Counted from the first letter of the stretch, positions 31,949 to 40,822 are shown. The stretch: 64,000 bases of DNA from Roseateles_B sp041912595 (GCA_041912595.1 JAYRMR010000008.1:55501-119500); one strand, 5' to 3'. The notes: generated by a model from the letters alone, not told the origin. A program made the numbers and translations.

Positions 31949-33324
31949 AATCCCTCTACTGGCGCATCTACCTCACCGTCATCGTCGTGCTGGCCGCCTT
32001 CGCCCTGGGGGCGGCCTGGCTGTTCCAGCGCCAGATCGAGCAGGAACGCGGCAACGCCGAGGTGGCCGCCGGTGAACGTTGGCAGGCCATGGCCGTGCTG
32101 CTGCAGCGCGCCCTGCCGCCGCCGGATGCGCCGCGCGAGCAGCAGGCCCGCGCCATCGAGGAATGGGGCCAGCGGCTGCGCATGGCGCTGGCGCTGGAGG
32201 ATGCCCAGGGGCAGCGAATCGGGGCCTCCGAGCTGTTCGAGCGCCGGGAGGATTTCCCGGGCCAGCGCCAGCTGGAGATCACGCTGGACGATGGTCGCCA
32301 CATCGCCTTCATCCGCAACATCCGGCCGCCCGGCCCACGCCCGGAGGCGCGGCAGCCGGGGCATGGCGCCGACGGCAACCCCGGGCCGCAGATGATGCGG
32401 CGCGAGGACGGCCCCTGGGGCGCGCCGATGCTCCTCGGCCCCCGGCTCTTCCACGGCCAGGGCCTGGCGATCGTGATGGTGCTGCTGTTCGTGGGCATCG
32501 CGGCGGGCGCCTTCCCGGTCGTGCGCCGGCTCACCCGCCGGCTCGAGGCGCTCAAGTCCGGCGTGCAGACCTTCGGCGACGGCCAGCTGAGCCATCGCGT
32601 GGACGACAGCGGCCGGGACGAGGTCGCCGCCGTGGCGCGCAGCTTCAACGAGGCCGCGGGGCGCATCGAGACCCTGCTGCGCTCGCACCAGAGCCTGCTG
32701 GCCAATGCCAGCCATGAACTGCGCTCGCCCCTGGCGCGCCTGAAGATGGCCTTCGCCATGTTCGAGGACGCCGGCGAGGCCCAGCGCCAGAAGCTCAAGC
32801 TTGAGATCCAGACCAATATCGCCGAGCTGGATGCCCTGGTCGAGGAAGTGCTGCTGGCCAGCCGCCTCGACAGCGGCAGCCAGCAGATCCAGCAGGACGC
32901 CGTGGATGTGCTCGCGCTGGCCGCCGAGGAATGCGCGCGCAGCGGGGCCGAGCTGCTGTCCGATGAGCGGGACTCGCAGCTGCGCCTGCAGGGCGAGGAG
33001 CGCCTGATCCGCCGCTCGCTGCGCAATCTCCTCGAGAACGCCCGTCGCTACGGCGGTGGCAGCGTCGAGCTGAGCCTGCAGCCGGTGGGCCGCCTGCTCG
33101 AGCTGCGGGTGGCGGACCGTGGGCCCGGCGTGCCGGACAGCCTGCGCGATCGCATCTTCGAGCCCTTCTACCGCCTGCCCGGCCATGCCGAGCAGGCCGG
33201 CGGTGTGGGGCTCGGGCTGAGCCTCGTCAAGCAGATCGCGGAGCGCCACGGCGGCTCGGTGCGCTGCGAGGCCCGCGAGGGCGGTGGCAGCGTGTTCGTG
33301 CTGAGCTTGCCCCTCAAGACCTGA
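31945..33324 (+). CDS. Sensor histidine kinase, CpxA-like
   Basis: A 459-residue inner-membrane kinase starting at GTG 31945 within the GTGA overlap. TM1 is about residues 6-25 and TM2 about 172-192. The periplasmic loop between is rich in Pro, Arg and Met near its end (RPPGPRPEARQPGHG). HAMP follows TM2. HisKA has H257 in NASHELRSPLARLK. HATPase_c shows RNLLENARRYGGG, DRGPGVPDSLRDRIFEPFYR and GVGLGLSLVKQIAERHGG. With the regulator and the CpxP/Spy-like protein upstream, an envelope-stress or metal-responsive system is the likely role. Confidence 0.94.
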   Translation: MKSLYWRIYLTVIVVLAAFALGAAWLFQRQIEQERGNAEVAAGERWQAMAVLLQRALPPPDAPREQQARAIEEWGQRLRMALALEDAQGQRIGASELFERREDFPGQRQLEITLDDGRHIAFIRNIRPPGPRPEARQPGHGADGNPGPQMMRREDGPWGAPMLLGPRLFHGQGLAIVMVLLFVGIAAGAFPVVRRLTRRLEALKSGVQTFGDGQLSHRVDDSGRDEVAAVARSFNEAAGRIETLLRSHQSLLANASHELRSPLARLKMAFAMFEDAGEAQRQKLKLEIQTNIAELDALVEEVLLASRLDSGSQQIQQDAVDVLALAAEECARSGAELLSDERDSQLRLQGEERLIRRSLRNLLENARRYGGGSVELSLQPVGRLLELRVADRGPGVPDSLRDRIFEPFYRLPGHAEQAGGVGLGLSLVKQIAERHGGSVRCEAREGGGSVFVLSLPLKT

Positions 33325-33448
33325 CCCCGTCCGGTCGTCTGGGCGCCGTCGCATCTGGAGGCCGGTGCTGGTGACGGATCGTGCCGACGACCTGACCCGT
33401 CAGCCTGCGCGGCCCGCGCCTGCCCTCAGCTCAGTCTGTTCAGTCGGC

Positions 33449-34858
33449 TCAGGGCGCGGCGACCGCAGCTTCGCCCGCGTCCTGCCGCTCCCGGCCATGG
33501 GCCCAGGCCATGAGCGCCACGAGGCCGGCCGAACACATCAGCAGCCCCAGGCTGGCGGCCAGCCAGAAGCCGCTGGCGCCCCGGCAGAAGCCCGGCAGCC
33601 ATGCCGGCGGCGCGAAGGCCAGCCAGTAGCCCCCGCCCAGCCCCAGGCCCCAGATGGCCACGGCATACACGAGCATTGGGGCCAGGGCCACGTGATGGGC
33701 GCGCAGCACCGAGGCCGCGATGGCCTGGCAGGCATCGCCCGCATGGAACAGCCACACCCACAGCAGCAGGGGCAGGGCGGCCGCCTGGATGGCGATGTCG
33801 GGCGTGTAGAGCGCCAGCACCTCCCGCCGCAGCAGGAACACGAGCCCGCCCATCAGCAGGGACAGCAGCAGCGCGATCTCCAGTCCGTGCCAGCCCAGGC
33901 GCCGGGCATCGGTGAAGTCGCGCGCGCCGAGGCGCTGGCCCACGAGCGCGCCGGTCGCGTTGCCCAGGGCCATCGGCAGCATGAACATCATTGCGACAAG
34001 GTTGGCCGCCAGCTGGTGCCCGGCCACGGAGGTCGCCCCCAGCCGCGAGATGAACAGCGCCATGAAGGTGAAGCCCGTCACCTCGATGAGGATGGACGCG
34101 CCCATCGGCACGCCCAGGCGCAGCAGCCGCCCGATCAGCGCCGGGCGCGGCGGATGCAGGCCGCCGCGCTGCAGGCCGAAGGGCGCGTAGTGCGGATCCC
34201 GGCGCAGCACGTGCAGGCCCAGGAGCAGCTGCGACCACACGACCAGCGCCGTGGCCATGGCACCGCCCGGCGCGCCCATCGGCGGGAGGCCCAGCGCGGG
34301 AACCCCATGGATCAGCCCGGCGCTCAGCGGCAGCTTCAGCAGCAGGCCGCCGACCTGCAACGCCATCACCGCCTTCGGGCGGGACACCGCCGTGTTGAAG
34401 CCGCGGTAGGCGGTGAACAGCAGCGCCGCCGGCAGGGCGAGGCCCAGGAAGTGCAGGTGGCGCCGCACGATGGCCTCGACGGCCGGCTCGGGCCGTGCCA
34501 GCGCCAGCTGCGGATCGGGGAACAGCAGAATCAGCTCGCCGATCACGGTCAGACCCAGCGCCAGCCAGGCGGCCTGGTGCAGGCAGTCGCCCACGCCCTC
34601 GTGGTCCTGCGCGCCGAAGCGCTGGGCCGCGACGGGCGACACGGCCAGCACCACGCCCATCAGGCCCACGAAGACGCTGGTGTACATCGCGTTGCCCACG
34701 GCCAGCGCGGCCAGGTCCAGCGCGGCATAGCGGGCGACGAGCAGGGTGTCGATCGTCGAGTAGGCCAGCACCGCCAGCTGGCCGATGAACACGGGCCAGG
34801 CCAGGGGCAGGATGCGGCTCAGGCTGCCGTGGCGGCGTCGTCCGAGGGCCGCCTTCAC
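33449..34858 (-). CDS. MATE family multidrug/Na+ or H+ antiporter
   Basis: A 469-residue membrane protein with about 12 hydrophobic helices in two repeats, the MATE pattern (RILPLAWPVFIGQLAVLAYSTIDTLLVARY; PMGASILIEVTGFTFMALFISRLG in the second half). Substrate specificity cannot be read. It starts at GTG 34858, whose GTGA overlaps the stop of the DUF3717-DUF1289 gene, so expression is probably coupled to trpS and that gene. Length is typical. Confidence 0.93.
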   Translation of the reverse strand: MKAALGRRRHGSLSRILPLAWPVFIGQLAVLAYSTIDTLLVARYAALDLAALAVGNAMYTSVFVGLMGVVLAVSPVAAQRFGAQDHEGVGDCLHQAAWLALGLTVIGELILLFPDPQLALARPEPAVEAIVRRHLHFLGLALPAALLFTAYRGFNTAVSRPKAVMALQVGGLLLKLPLSAGLIHGVPALGLPPMGAPGGAMATALVVWSQLLLGLHVLRRDPHYAPFGLQRGGLHPPRPALIGRLLRLGVPMGASILIEVTGFTFMALFISRLGATSVAGHQLAANLVAMMFMLPMALGNATGALVGQRLGARDFTDARRLGWHGLEIALLLSLLMGGLVFLLRREVLALYTPDIAIQAAALPLLLWVWLFHAGDACQAIAASVLRAHHVALAPMLVYAVAIWGLGLGGGYWLAFAPPAWLPGFCRGASGFWLAASLGLLMCSAGLVALMAWAHGRERQDAGEAAVAAP

Positions 34859-35283
34859 GGCGCCTCGCCTTCGCCCGCCTGGCGCTCCCGGGCGCGTTCG
34901 GCATAGCGGTTGAAGCGCCAGGCCGTGCCCTCGATCGTGATGCGACGCCACGTGACGCGCTTCTCGGCCGGCGTCATCACCGGCCAGTTCTGCACCTCGT
35001 CGAAGGTGCGGCCGCAACCCTTGCAGAGCTCATCGCCCTGGCTCGTGGAGCAGATGGCGATGCAGGGGGCGTCGGGCGTGCTGTCGTACCAGCGCAGCCA
35101 GGCTTCGCGGGCGGGGGCGGGCAGGGTGTCCTCGTCGCACTCGCTGTCGCGGTGGTAGACGAGCAGGGCGTAGACCTCCGCCAGGGCCTGGACGGGCGGA
35201 CACGCGCTGAGCCCGTCGCCGGGCACGCGCTGGCGCCACCAGTTGATGGCGGCCTCGATGTCGGTGATGTGGATGCCGGCCAT
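34855..35283 (-). CDS. DUF3717-DUF1289 fusion protein, putative small metal-binding regulator
   Basis: About 142 residues. The N-terminal part, IHITDIEAAINWWRQR, is the DUF3717 signature. The C-terminal part, PCIAICSTSQGDELCKGCGRT, followed by FDEVQNWPVMTPAEKRVTWRR, is DUF1289, with four closely spaced Cys (CxxxC-x8-CxxC) suggesting a metal site. ATG 35283 is chosen because DUF3717 proteins normally begin just before IHITDIEAA; a TTG at 35319 overlapping the trpS stop is an alternative. Function of both domains is unknown. It sits between trpS and a MATE gene. Confidence 0.88.
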   Translation of the reverse strand: MAGIHITDIEAAINWWRQRVPGDGLSACPPVQALAEVYALLVYHRDSECDEDTLPAPAREAWLRWYDSTPDAPCIAICSTSQGDELCKGCGRTFDEVQNWPVMTPAEKRVTWRRITIEGTAWRFNRYAERARERQAGEGEAP

Positions 35284-35315
35284 GGACTGCAGCGGGCGCT
35301 TCTCTTTCGGGGGCT

Positions 35316-36326
35316 TCAATAGGCGAGGCCCATGGCCTGCCGCACTTCCTTAAGCGTCTTGCGGGCCACGGCGCGCGCGCGCTCGGTGCCGACCTCCACG
35401 ATCCAGTGGACCTGCTTGGGGTTGGCCAGGAATTCATCGGCCCGCTCGCGCCAGGGGGCCTGCTCCTTCTGGATGGCCTCGATCACCGGCTGCTTGCAGT
35501 CCAGGCAGCCGATGCCTGCGCTTCGGCAGCCCTGCTCGGCCCAGGCGCGGGTGTCGCTGTCGGAATAGAGCTGGTGGAAGGCCCAGACCGGGCAGCGCGT
35601 GGGCTCGCCCGGGTCGCCGCGGCGCACGCGCTGCGGGTCGGTGGGCATGCGGCGGATCTTGTCCTCCACGACCTCCGGCGCCTCGCGCATGGCGATGGCG
35701 TTGCCGTAGCTCTTGCTCATCTTCTGGCCGTCGAGGCCGCCGAGGCGGGAGGTCTCGGTCAGCAGCGCCTGGGGCTCGGGGAGGATGGGGGCCTCGGGGC
35801 AATAGAGGTGGTTGAAGCGGCGGGCCACCTCGCGCGTGACCTCCACGTGGGCGGCCTGGTCCTCGCCCACGGGAACGAAGGCGGCCTTGTAGATGAGGAT
35901 GTCGGCCGCCTGCAGCAGCGGGTAGCCCAGGAAGCCGTAGGTGGCCAGCTCGCGGTTCTTCTCGACCTGGTCCTTGTAGCTGGGCATGCGCTCCAGCCAG
36001 CTGTGCGGCGTGCTCATGGCCAGCAGGGTGAAGAGCTCGGCGTGCTCGGGCATGCGGCTCTGGATGAAGAGCGTGCACTGCTCGGGGTCGAGGCCGGCGG
36101 CGAGCCAGTCCACGACCATGTCGTAGACGTTGCGCTCGACGACGGACTTGTCCTGGTAGTGCGTGGTCAGCGCGTGCCAGTCCGCGACGAAGAAGAAGCA
36201 GTCGTAGGCCTGCTGCAGCCGCACCCAGTTCTTGAGTGCCCCGTGGTAGTGGCCCAGGTGCAGGGCGCCGGTGGGGCGCATGCCGGAGAGCACGCGCTGG
36301 CGGGGCAGGGTGGGGGTGTCGCTCAT
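35316..36326 (-). CDS. trpS: Tryptophanyl-tRNA synthetase
   Basis: A 336-residue class I aminoacyl-tRNA synthetase, normal length for bacterial TrpRS. The HIGH-type motif appears as TGALHLGHYHGAL at the N-terminus and the KMSKS loop is intact in GQKMSKSYGNAI. GCLDCKQPVIEAI near the C-terminus is also typical. The start at 36326 (MSDTPTLPRQRVLSGMRPTG) fits homologues. Downstream genes overlap tightly, suggesting a trpS-led operon. Confidence 0.97.
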   Translation of the reverse strand: MSDTPTLPRQRVLSGMRPTGALHLGHYHGALKNWVRLQQAYDCFFFVADWHALTTHYQDKSVVERNVYDMVVDWLAAGLDPEQCTLFIQSRMPEHAELFTLLAMSTPHSWLERMPSYKDQVEKNRELATYGFLGYPLLQAADILIYKAAFVPVGEDQAAHVEVTREVARRFNHLYCPEAPILPEPQALLTETSRLGGLDGQKMSKSYGNAIAMREAPEVVEDKIRRMPTDPQRVRRGDPGEPTRCPVWAFHQLYSDSDTRAWAEQGCRSAGIGCLDCKQPVIEAIQKEQAPWRERADEFLANPKQVHWIVEVGTERARAVARKTLKEVRQAMGLAY

Positions 36327-36448
36327 GAGATGGGTCAGCCGGTGCGGGGCGCTCCGCGAAGATGCCGAGCGCCGGGGGAAGGCCGTGATTGTAGGGAGTC
36401 GGGCCGGCGCCTGACGCAGGTCAAGGGGAGGCCCTGCGCGGCGCTGGC

Positions 36449-36454
36449 TACACT
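36449..36454 (+). promoter_or_regulatory. Candidate -10 element of purN, 8 nt before the start codon
   Basis: TACACT ends 8 nt before ATG 36463, so transcription would begin at or within a base or two of the start codon. There is no Shine-Dalgarno in the remaining space. Confidence 0.4.
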
Positions 36455-36462
36455 TGCGCCCC

Positions 36463-37089
36463 ATGAAGCACATCGTGATCCTGATCTCCGGCCGCGGCTC
36501 CAACATGGAGGCCATCGTCAAGGCCTGCGCCGCCGAGGGCTGGCCCGCCCGCATCGACGCCGTGATCAGCAATCGCCCGGATGCCGCCGGCCTGCAGTTC
36601 GCCGCCGAGCACGGGGTGCCGACGGCGGTCGTGGACCACAAGGCCTTCCCGGATCGGGAGTCCTTCGACGCCGCACTCGCGCAGGTGATCGACGGCTTCG
36701 CGCCCGACCTCGTGGTGCTGGCCGGCTTCATGCGCATCCTCACGCCGGGCTTCACGCGGCACTACGAGGGCCGCATGCTCAACATCCACCCCTCGCTGCT
36801 GCCGGCCTTCCCGGGCCTGCACACGCATGAGCGGGCCATTGAGGCGGGCTGCCGCTTCGCGGGCGCCACGGTGCATTTCGTGACGGCCGAGCTGGACCAT
36901 GGCCCCATGGTCGCGCAGGCCGTGGTGCCGGTGCTGGACGGTGACGACGCCGGGGCGCTGGCCGGCCGCGTGCTGAAGCTCGAGCACCGCATGTACCCGG
37001 CCGCGGTGCGCTGGTTCGTCAGCGGTCAGCTCGCCGTCGAGGGCGCGCGCGTGCGCCAGCTGGCCGGCGAGAGCCAGTCCTTCAGCTGA
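36463..37089 (+). CDS. purN: Phosphoribosylglycinamide formyltransferase
   Basis: A 208-residue folate-dependent enzyme of purine synthesis, transferring formyl to GAR. ISGRGSNMEAI binds the phosphate. The catalytic Asn, His and Asp are in NIHPSLLPAFPGLHTHERAI and VHFVTAELDHGPMVAQ. Length matches PurN. ATG 36463 is used (TTG 36454 is in frame but unlikely). The gene stands alone; a 9-bp-periodic repeat follows its stop. Confidence 0.97.
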   Translation: MKHIVILISGRGSNMEAIVKACAAEGWPARIDAVISNRPDAAGLQFAAEHGVPTAVVDHKAFPDRESFDAALAQVIDGFAPDLVVLAGFMRILTPGFTRHYEGRMLNIHPSLLPAFPGLHTHERAIEAGCRFAGATVHFVTAELDHGPMVAQAVVPVLDGDDAGALAGRVLKLEHRMYPAAVRWFVSGQLAVEGARVRQLAGESQSFS

Positions 37090-37092
37090 GCC

Positions 37093-37138
37093 GCAGTTCC
37101 AGCGATTTCAGCGGCGTCAGCGTCTTCAGCGGCTTCAG
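37093..37138. repeat. Five degenerate 9-bp tandem repeats
   Basis: Units of the form nTTCAGCGn (TTCCAGCGA, TTTCAGCGG, CGTCAGCGT, CTTCAGCGG, CTTCAGCCC) fill the gap between the convergent purN and DUF1345 genes and reach the end of the latter. They do not form a strong hairpin or T-tract. Confidence 0.7.
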
Positions 37139-37803
37139 CCCACCAGGCTGGCCAGCAGGTTGATCGACAGCGCCAGCACGCCCGTGTTGAAGACGAAGGA
37201 CAGCAGGGCCTGGATCGTCACCAGCCGGCGCATGCGGCGCGAGCTGATCACCACGTCGGAGGTCTGCGAGGTCGCGGCCAGGGTGATCGAGAAGTACAGG
37301 AAATCCCAGTAGTCGAGGTCCGTGTCCTCGCCGGGGAATTCCAGCCCGTGCGGGGCATGGCTGCCGCGGTGGTAGAGGCGTGAGTACGCCAGCGCGAACT
37401 CGATCGGCAGCAGCAGCCAGGTGCCCGCCACCGTGGCCAGCGCCAGCAGCAGGTAGGGCCACCCGGCCACGACATTGCTGCCATGCCGGACCTGGCTCAT
37501 CTCGGTGACCAACGCCGCCAGGATGGCCAGCGCGCCCGTCACGGCCAGCATCAGCACCACCGGCACGCCGTCGCCCATGCCCAGGGCCCGGCGCTGCAGC
37601 TGGCGGGCGTCGGCCCGGCCCATCATCACGAGCACGAGCAGCACATAGGTCCAGACGCCGGCGTTCCAGCCCAGCAGCAGCCGGGTGACGAGCGGCAGCG
37701 GCGTCGGCCAGAGCACGGCCAGCAGCGCGCCCAGGGCCAGCGCGATCAGCACGCGGGGCCGCCAGCGCGCAAACGCGTGGCGGTGCGCCTGCGGGCTGCT
37801 CAT
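37135..37803 (-). CDS. DUF1345 family membrane protein
   Basis: A 222-residue protein with about five membrane helices (VLIALALGALLAVLW, WTYVLLVLVMM, VVLMLAVTGALAILAAL, LLLALATVAGTWLLL and the C-terminal FVFNTGVLALSINLLASL). The central LAYSRLYHRG and DYWDFLYFSITLAATSQTSDV are characteristic of DUF1345. Function unknown. The start ATG (37803) overlaps the stop of the upstream DUF1653 gene in an ATGA, showing translational coupling. Confidence 0.92.
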   Translation of the reverse strand: MSSPQAHRHAFARWRPRVLIALALGALLAVLWPTPLPLVTRLLLGWNAGVWTYVLLVLVMMGRADARQLQRRALGMGDGVPVVLMLAVTGALAILAALVTEMSQVRHGSNVVAGWPYLLLALATVAGTWLLLPIEFALAYSRLYHRGSHAPHGLEFPGEDTDLDYWDFLYFSITLAATSQTSDVVISSRRMRRLVTIQALLSFVFNTGVLALSINLLASLVG

Positions 37804-38042
37804 GCCTCGACGAGCGCGAAGCGCGGCGTCAGGCGGCCGTCCACCTCGACCGGCTCGAAGAACATCGCATGCGGGCGCACCCACAGGCCGCTGTCGTTGT
37901 AGAGCGGGCGGTAGAGCACGAGCACTTCCTCGGTCTCGCTGTGGCGGACGGCGCCCAGCACTTCGTAGTCCTGGCCCTTGTAGTGGCGGTAGCGGCCGGG
38001 CGGCGTCGGGGGCAGGGGCGGGAGGGGGGCTTTGTCGGTCAT
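37800..38042 (-). CDS. DUF1653 domain protein
   Basis: An 80-residue protein with the DUF1653 core GRYRHYKGQDYEVLG, VLYRPLYNDSGLWVRP and FFEPVEVDGRLTPRF. The proline-rich N-terminus (LPPLPPTPP) is low complexity. Function unknown; the fold is a small beta barrel. It is the first gene of a two-gene unit with DUF1345. Confidence 0.92.
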   Translation of the reverse strand: MTDKAPLPPLPPTPPGRYRHYKGQDYEVLGAVRHSETEEVLVLYRPLYNDSGLWVRPHAMFFEPVEVDGRLTPRFALVEA

Positions 38043-38079
38043 GGCGGCAGGGGGGAAGTCGGGCCTCGGGCGCTGCCGG

Positions 38080-38108
38080 TTGGGCAGCCGCGCCGGGCCT
38101 GGGATAAT
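38080..38108 (+). promoter_or_regulatory. Promoter of the RsmB-type methyltransferase gene
   Basis: TTGGGC (38080-38085) and GATAAT (38103-38108) are separated by 17 bp. The -10 ends 6 nt before ATG 38115, which implies a leaderless or nearly leaderless transcript. No Shine-Dalgarno is present. Confidence 0.5.
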
Positions 38109-38114
38109 CCGGCG

Positions 38115-39377
38115 ATGCATCCTAATGCCCTTCTCGATCTCTGCGCCGAACTGCTGCGTTCGGTCCTCAAGTTCGACGCGCCGGCCGACGGCGTCGTCTC
38201 TGCCTTCTTCCGCAAGAACAAGGCCCTGGGTCAGCGCGAGCGCCACGCCCTGGCCGAAACCACCTACGCCGTGCTGCGCCAGAAGCCGCTGCTGCAGAGC
38301 CTGGCCCAGTCGGGGTCCGGCCCGCTGGAGCGCCGCCTGGCCATCCTCGCCTGGGCGGGCGGCGACGCCGGCCTCAAGGGCGCGCTGAAGCCCCAGGAGC
38401 AGGAATGGCTGCAGCAGGTCCGCCAGGTGGACCTCGCCAGCCTGGCGCCCAAGCTGCGCCACAACATGCCCGAATGGCTGGCGGAGCCGCTGCTCGCGCG
38501 CCTGGGCGAGGACGAATTCTGGGCGCTGGCCGCCTCCATGAGCGAGGGCGCCCCGCTGGACCTGCGCGTCAACACGCTCAAGGCCAAGCGCGAGGACGTC
38601 CAGGCGCAGCTCAAGGCGGCCGGCATCGACGCCGAGACCATGCCTTATTCGCCCTGGGGCCTGCGCGTGCAGGGCAAGCCGGCGCTGAACAAGCTGGAGG
38701 CCTTCACGAGCGGCGCGCTGGAAGTGCAGGACGAGGGCAGCCAGCTGCTGGCCCTGGCCCTCGATGCCAAGCGCAGCGAGATGGTGGTGGACTTCTGCGC
38801 CGGCGCCGGCGGCAAGACCCTGGCGCTGGGCGCCGCCATGCGCAACACCGGCCGCCTCTATGCCTTCGATGTCTCCGGCCATCGCCTGGAGTCGCTCAAG
38901 CCGCGCTTGGCGCGCAGCGGGCTCTCCAATGTCTACCCCGCGCAGATCGCCCATGAGCGCGACGACCGCATCAAGCGCCTGTCCGGCAAGATCGACCGCG
39001 TGCTGGTGGATGCCCCGTGCTCGGGCCTGGGCACCCTGCGTCGCAATCCGGACCTGAAGTGGCGCCAGTCGCCGCAGGCGGTGGCTGAGCTGCAGGTCAA
39101 GCAGCGGGCCATCCTGGACAGCGCCGCGCGCCTGCTCAAGCCGGGCGGCCGCCTGGTCTACGCGACCTGCAGCCTGCTGGAGGCCGAGAACGAGGAGATC
39201 GCCCGGGCCTTCGGCGAGTCCCACCCGGACTTCATCCCGCTGGACGCCGCGGCCGTGCTGGAGAAGGCCCATGTGACGCAGGCGGCCGGCCTGTGCGAGC
39301 AGGGCTTCATCCGCCTGTGGCCGCATCGCCACCGGGTGGACGGCTTCTTTGCCGCCATTTGGGAGCGCAAGGCCTGA
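38115..39377 (+). CDS. RsmB/NOL1-NOP2-type RNA (cytosine-5)-methyltransferase
   Basis: A 420-residue SAM-dependent methyltransferase. The N-terminal about 150 residues are an RsmB-like helical RNA-binding region. Catalytic motifs: VDFCAGAGGKTLALGA (SAM binding), then DAPCSGLGTLRRNPDLKWR and LVYATCSLLEAENEEI, each supplying one of the two catalytic cysteines. Closest known role is m5C967 of 16S rRNA, but it may be a second paralogue, so no symbol is given. Confidence 0.92.
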   Translation: MHPNALLDLCAELLRSVLKFDAPADGVVSAFFRKNKALGQRERHALAETTYAVLRQKPLLQSLAQSGSGPLERRLAILAWAGGDAGLKGALKPQEQEWLQQVRQVDLASLAPKLRHNMPEWLAEPLLARLGEDEFWALAASMSEGAPLDLRVNTLKAKREDVQAQLKAAGIDAETMPYSPWGLRVQGKPALNKLEAFTSGALEVQDEGSQLLALALDAKRSEMVVDFCAGAGGKTLALGAAMRNTGRLYAFDVSGHRLESLKPRLARSGLSNVYPAQIAHERDDRIKRLSGKIDRVLVDAPCSGLGTLRRNPDLKWRQSPQAVAELQVKQRAILDSAARLLKPGGRLVYATCSLLEAENEEIARAFGESHPDFIPLDAAAVLEKAHVTQAAGLCEQGFIRLWPHRHRVDGFFAAIWERKA

Positions 39378-39454
39378 GATCGTTTGCACGCCCCGGGTCG
39401 CCACGCCGCAAAAGCGCCACTTTGGCGCGCTTGCGGCGGCGGGCGCAGGCCGGC

Positions 39455-39468
39455 TAGATATAGATCAA
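39455..39468. promoter_or_regulatory. FNR/Anr-like box upstream of the desaturase gene
   Basis: TAGAT-ATAG-ATCAA differs from the TTGAT-N4-ATCAA consensus at one base. Its centre (39461.5) lies about 42 bp before the transcription start predicted from the TACAAT at 39492-39497, the class II activator position. Binding is inferred. Confidence 0.5.
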
Positions 39469-39491
39469 GAGGCCTTTTAGGGCATCTCCCC

Positions 39492-39497
39492 TACAAT
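39492..39497 (+). promoter_or_regulatory. Candidate -10 element of the desaturase gene
   Basis: TACAAT with no clear -35 upstream, as expected for an activator-dependent promoter. It gives a leader of about 50 nt. Confidence 0.45.
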
Positions 39498-39553
39498 TGA
39501 CACGCTTTTTGACATCCCCATGACGCTTCTCAAGGAAGCAGAGGTCGGACTGA

Positions 39554-40777
39554 ATGAATGAATTGATGATCGTGCGCGACGTGCTCGTCAACTGGCTGAG
39601 CGAAGGCCTGACGGGCGCCAGCTTCTGGCAGATCGTGGTCTACACGCTGGTGGTGACGCATCTCACCATCGCCTCCGTGACCATCTTCCTGCACCGCGCG
39701 CAGGCCCACCGTGCCCTGGACCTGGGGCCCATCCCCTCCCATTTCTTCCGCTTCTGGCTGTGGCTGACGACGGGCATGGTGACCAAGGAATGGGTGGCCA
39801 TCCACCGCAAGCACCACGCCAAGTGCGAGACGGTCGATGACCCGCACAGCCCGGTGACCCGCGGCATCGAGACCGTGCTGCTGCGCGGCTCCGAGCTCTA
39901 CCGCGCCGAGGCCAAGAACGAGGAAACGCTGGCCAAGTACAGCCACGGCGTGCCGAACGACTGGATCGAGCGCCATCTGTACACCCCGTACAGCTGGCAG
40001 GGCGTCGCCCTGATGATGATCATCAACGTGGCCCTGTTCGGCGCCATCGGCGTCACGATCTGGGCGATCCAGATGGTCTGGATCCCGATCTGGGCCGCCG
40101 GCGTGATCAACGGCATCGGCCACTACTGGGGTTATCGCAACTTCGAGGCGCAGGATGCCTCCACCAATGTCTCGCCCTGGGGCCTGCTCATTGGCGGCGA
40201 AGAGCTGCACAACAACCACCACACCTACCCGACCTCGGCCAAGTTCTCGGTGAAGCCCTTCGAGTTCGACCTCGGCTGGGCCTATATCCGCGCCATGGAG
40301 ATGATCGGCTGGGCCAAGGTCCGCAAGACCGCGCCTCAGCTGAAGATGGGCGAGCTCAAGGCCGAAGCCGACAAGGCCACGCTGGAAGCCATCATCGCCA
40401 ATCGCTACGAGATCATGGCCAGCTACGGTCGCAACGTGAAGGCGGCCTGCGCGATCGAGCTGGCCCGTCTGAAGGCCCAGGGCGAGCAGCACAGCGCCAA
40501 GTGGCAGCAGTTCAAGCTGGCCAAGCGCTGGCTGCACCGCGACGCCGATCGCATTCCCCAGGCCGTCCAGAGCGATATCGCGGGTGTGCTCGCGGCTTCG
40601 CCGGCCCTCGACAAGCTGCTGACGATGCGCGAGGAACTGCGCCAGCTCTGGACCCGCACGAACGTGTCCGCCGAGCAGCTGGTGCGCGATCTCCAGGCCT
40701 GGTGCAAGAAGGCCGAGGAGAGCGGCATCGCCGAGTTGCGCAACTTCTCCATGAATCTGCGCGCGGCCCGCGCCTGA
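39554..40777 (+). CDS. Membrane fatty acid (acyl-CoA) desaturase
   Basis: A 407-residue di-iron integral membrane desaturase. The three His boxes are HRAQAHRA, HRKHHA and HNNHH (in EELHNNHHTYP), supplying the iron ligands. Hydrophobic stretches lie at about 22-45 and 140-185. The C-terminal about 120 residues are soluble, helical and charged, which is longer than minimal delta-9 enzymes. Likely role: aerobic introduction of double bonds to adjust membrane fluidity. A possible FNR-type site lies upstream and a terminator follows. Confidence 0.94.
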   Translation: MNELMIVRDVLVNWLSEGLTGASFWQIVVYTLVVTHLTIASVTIFLHRAQAHRALDLGPIPSHFFRFWLWLTTGMVTKEWVAIHRKHHAKCETVDDPHSPVTRGIETVLLRGSELYRAEAKNEETLAKYSHGVPNDWIERHLYTPYSWQGVALMMIINVALFGAIGVTIWAIQMVWIPIWAAGVINGIGHYWGYRNFEAQDASTNVSPWGLLIGGEELHNNHHTYPTSAKFSVKPFEFDLGWAYIRAMEMIGWAKVRKTAPQLKMGELKAEADKATLEAIIANRYEIMASYGRNVKAACAIELARLKAQGEQHSAKWQQFKLAKRWLHRDADRIPQAVQSDIAGVLAASPALDKLLTMREELRQLWTRTNVSAEQLVRDLQAWCKKAEESGIAELRNFSMNLRAARA

Positions 40778-40822
40778 GGTCCTCCGCCGGCTTGCCCGGT
40801 GTGAAGCCTTGCAAAGCCCGGT

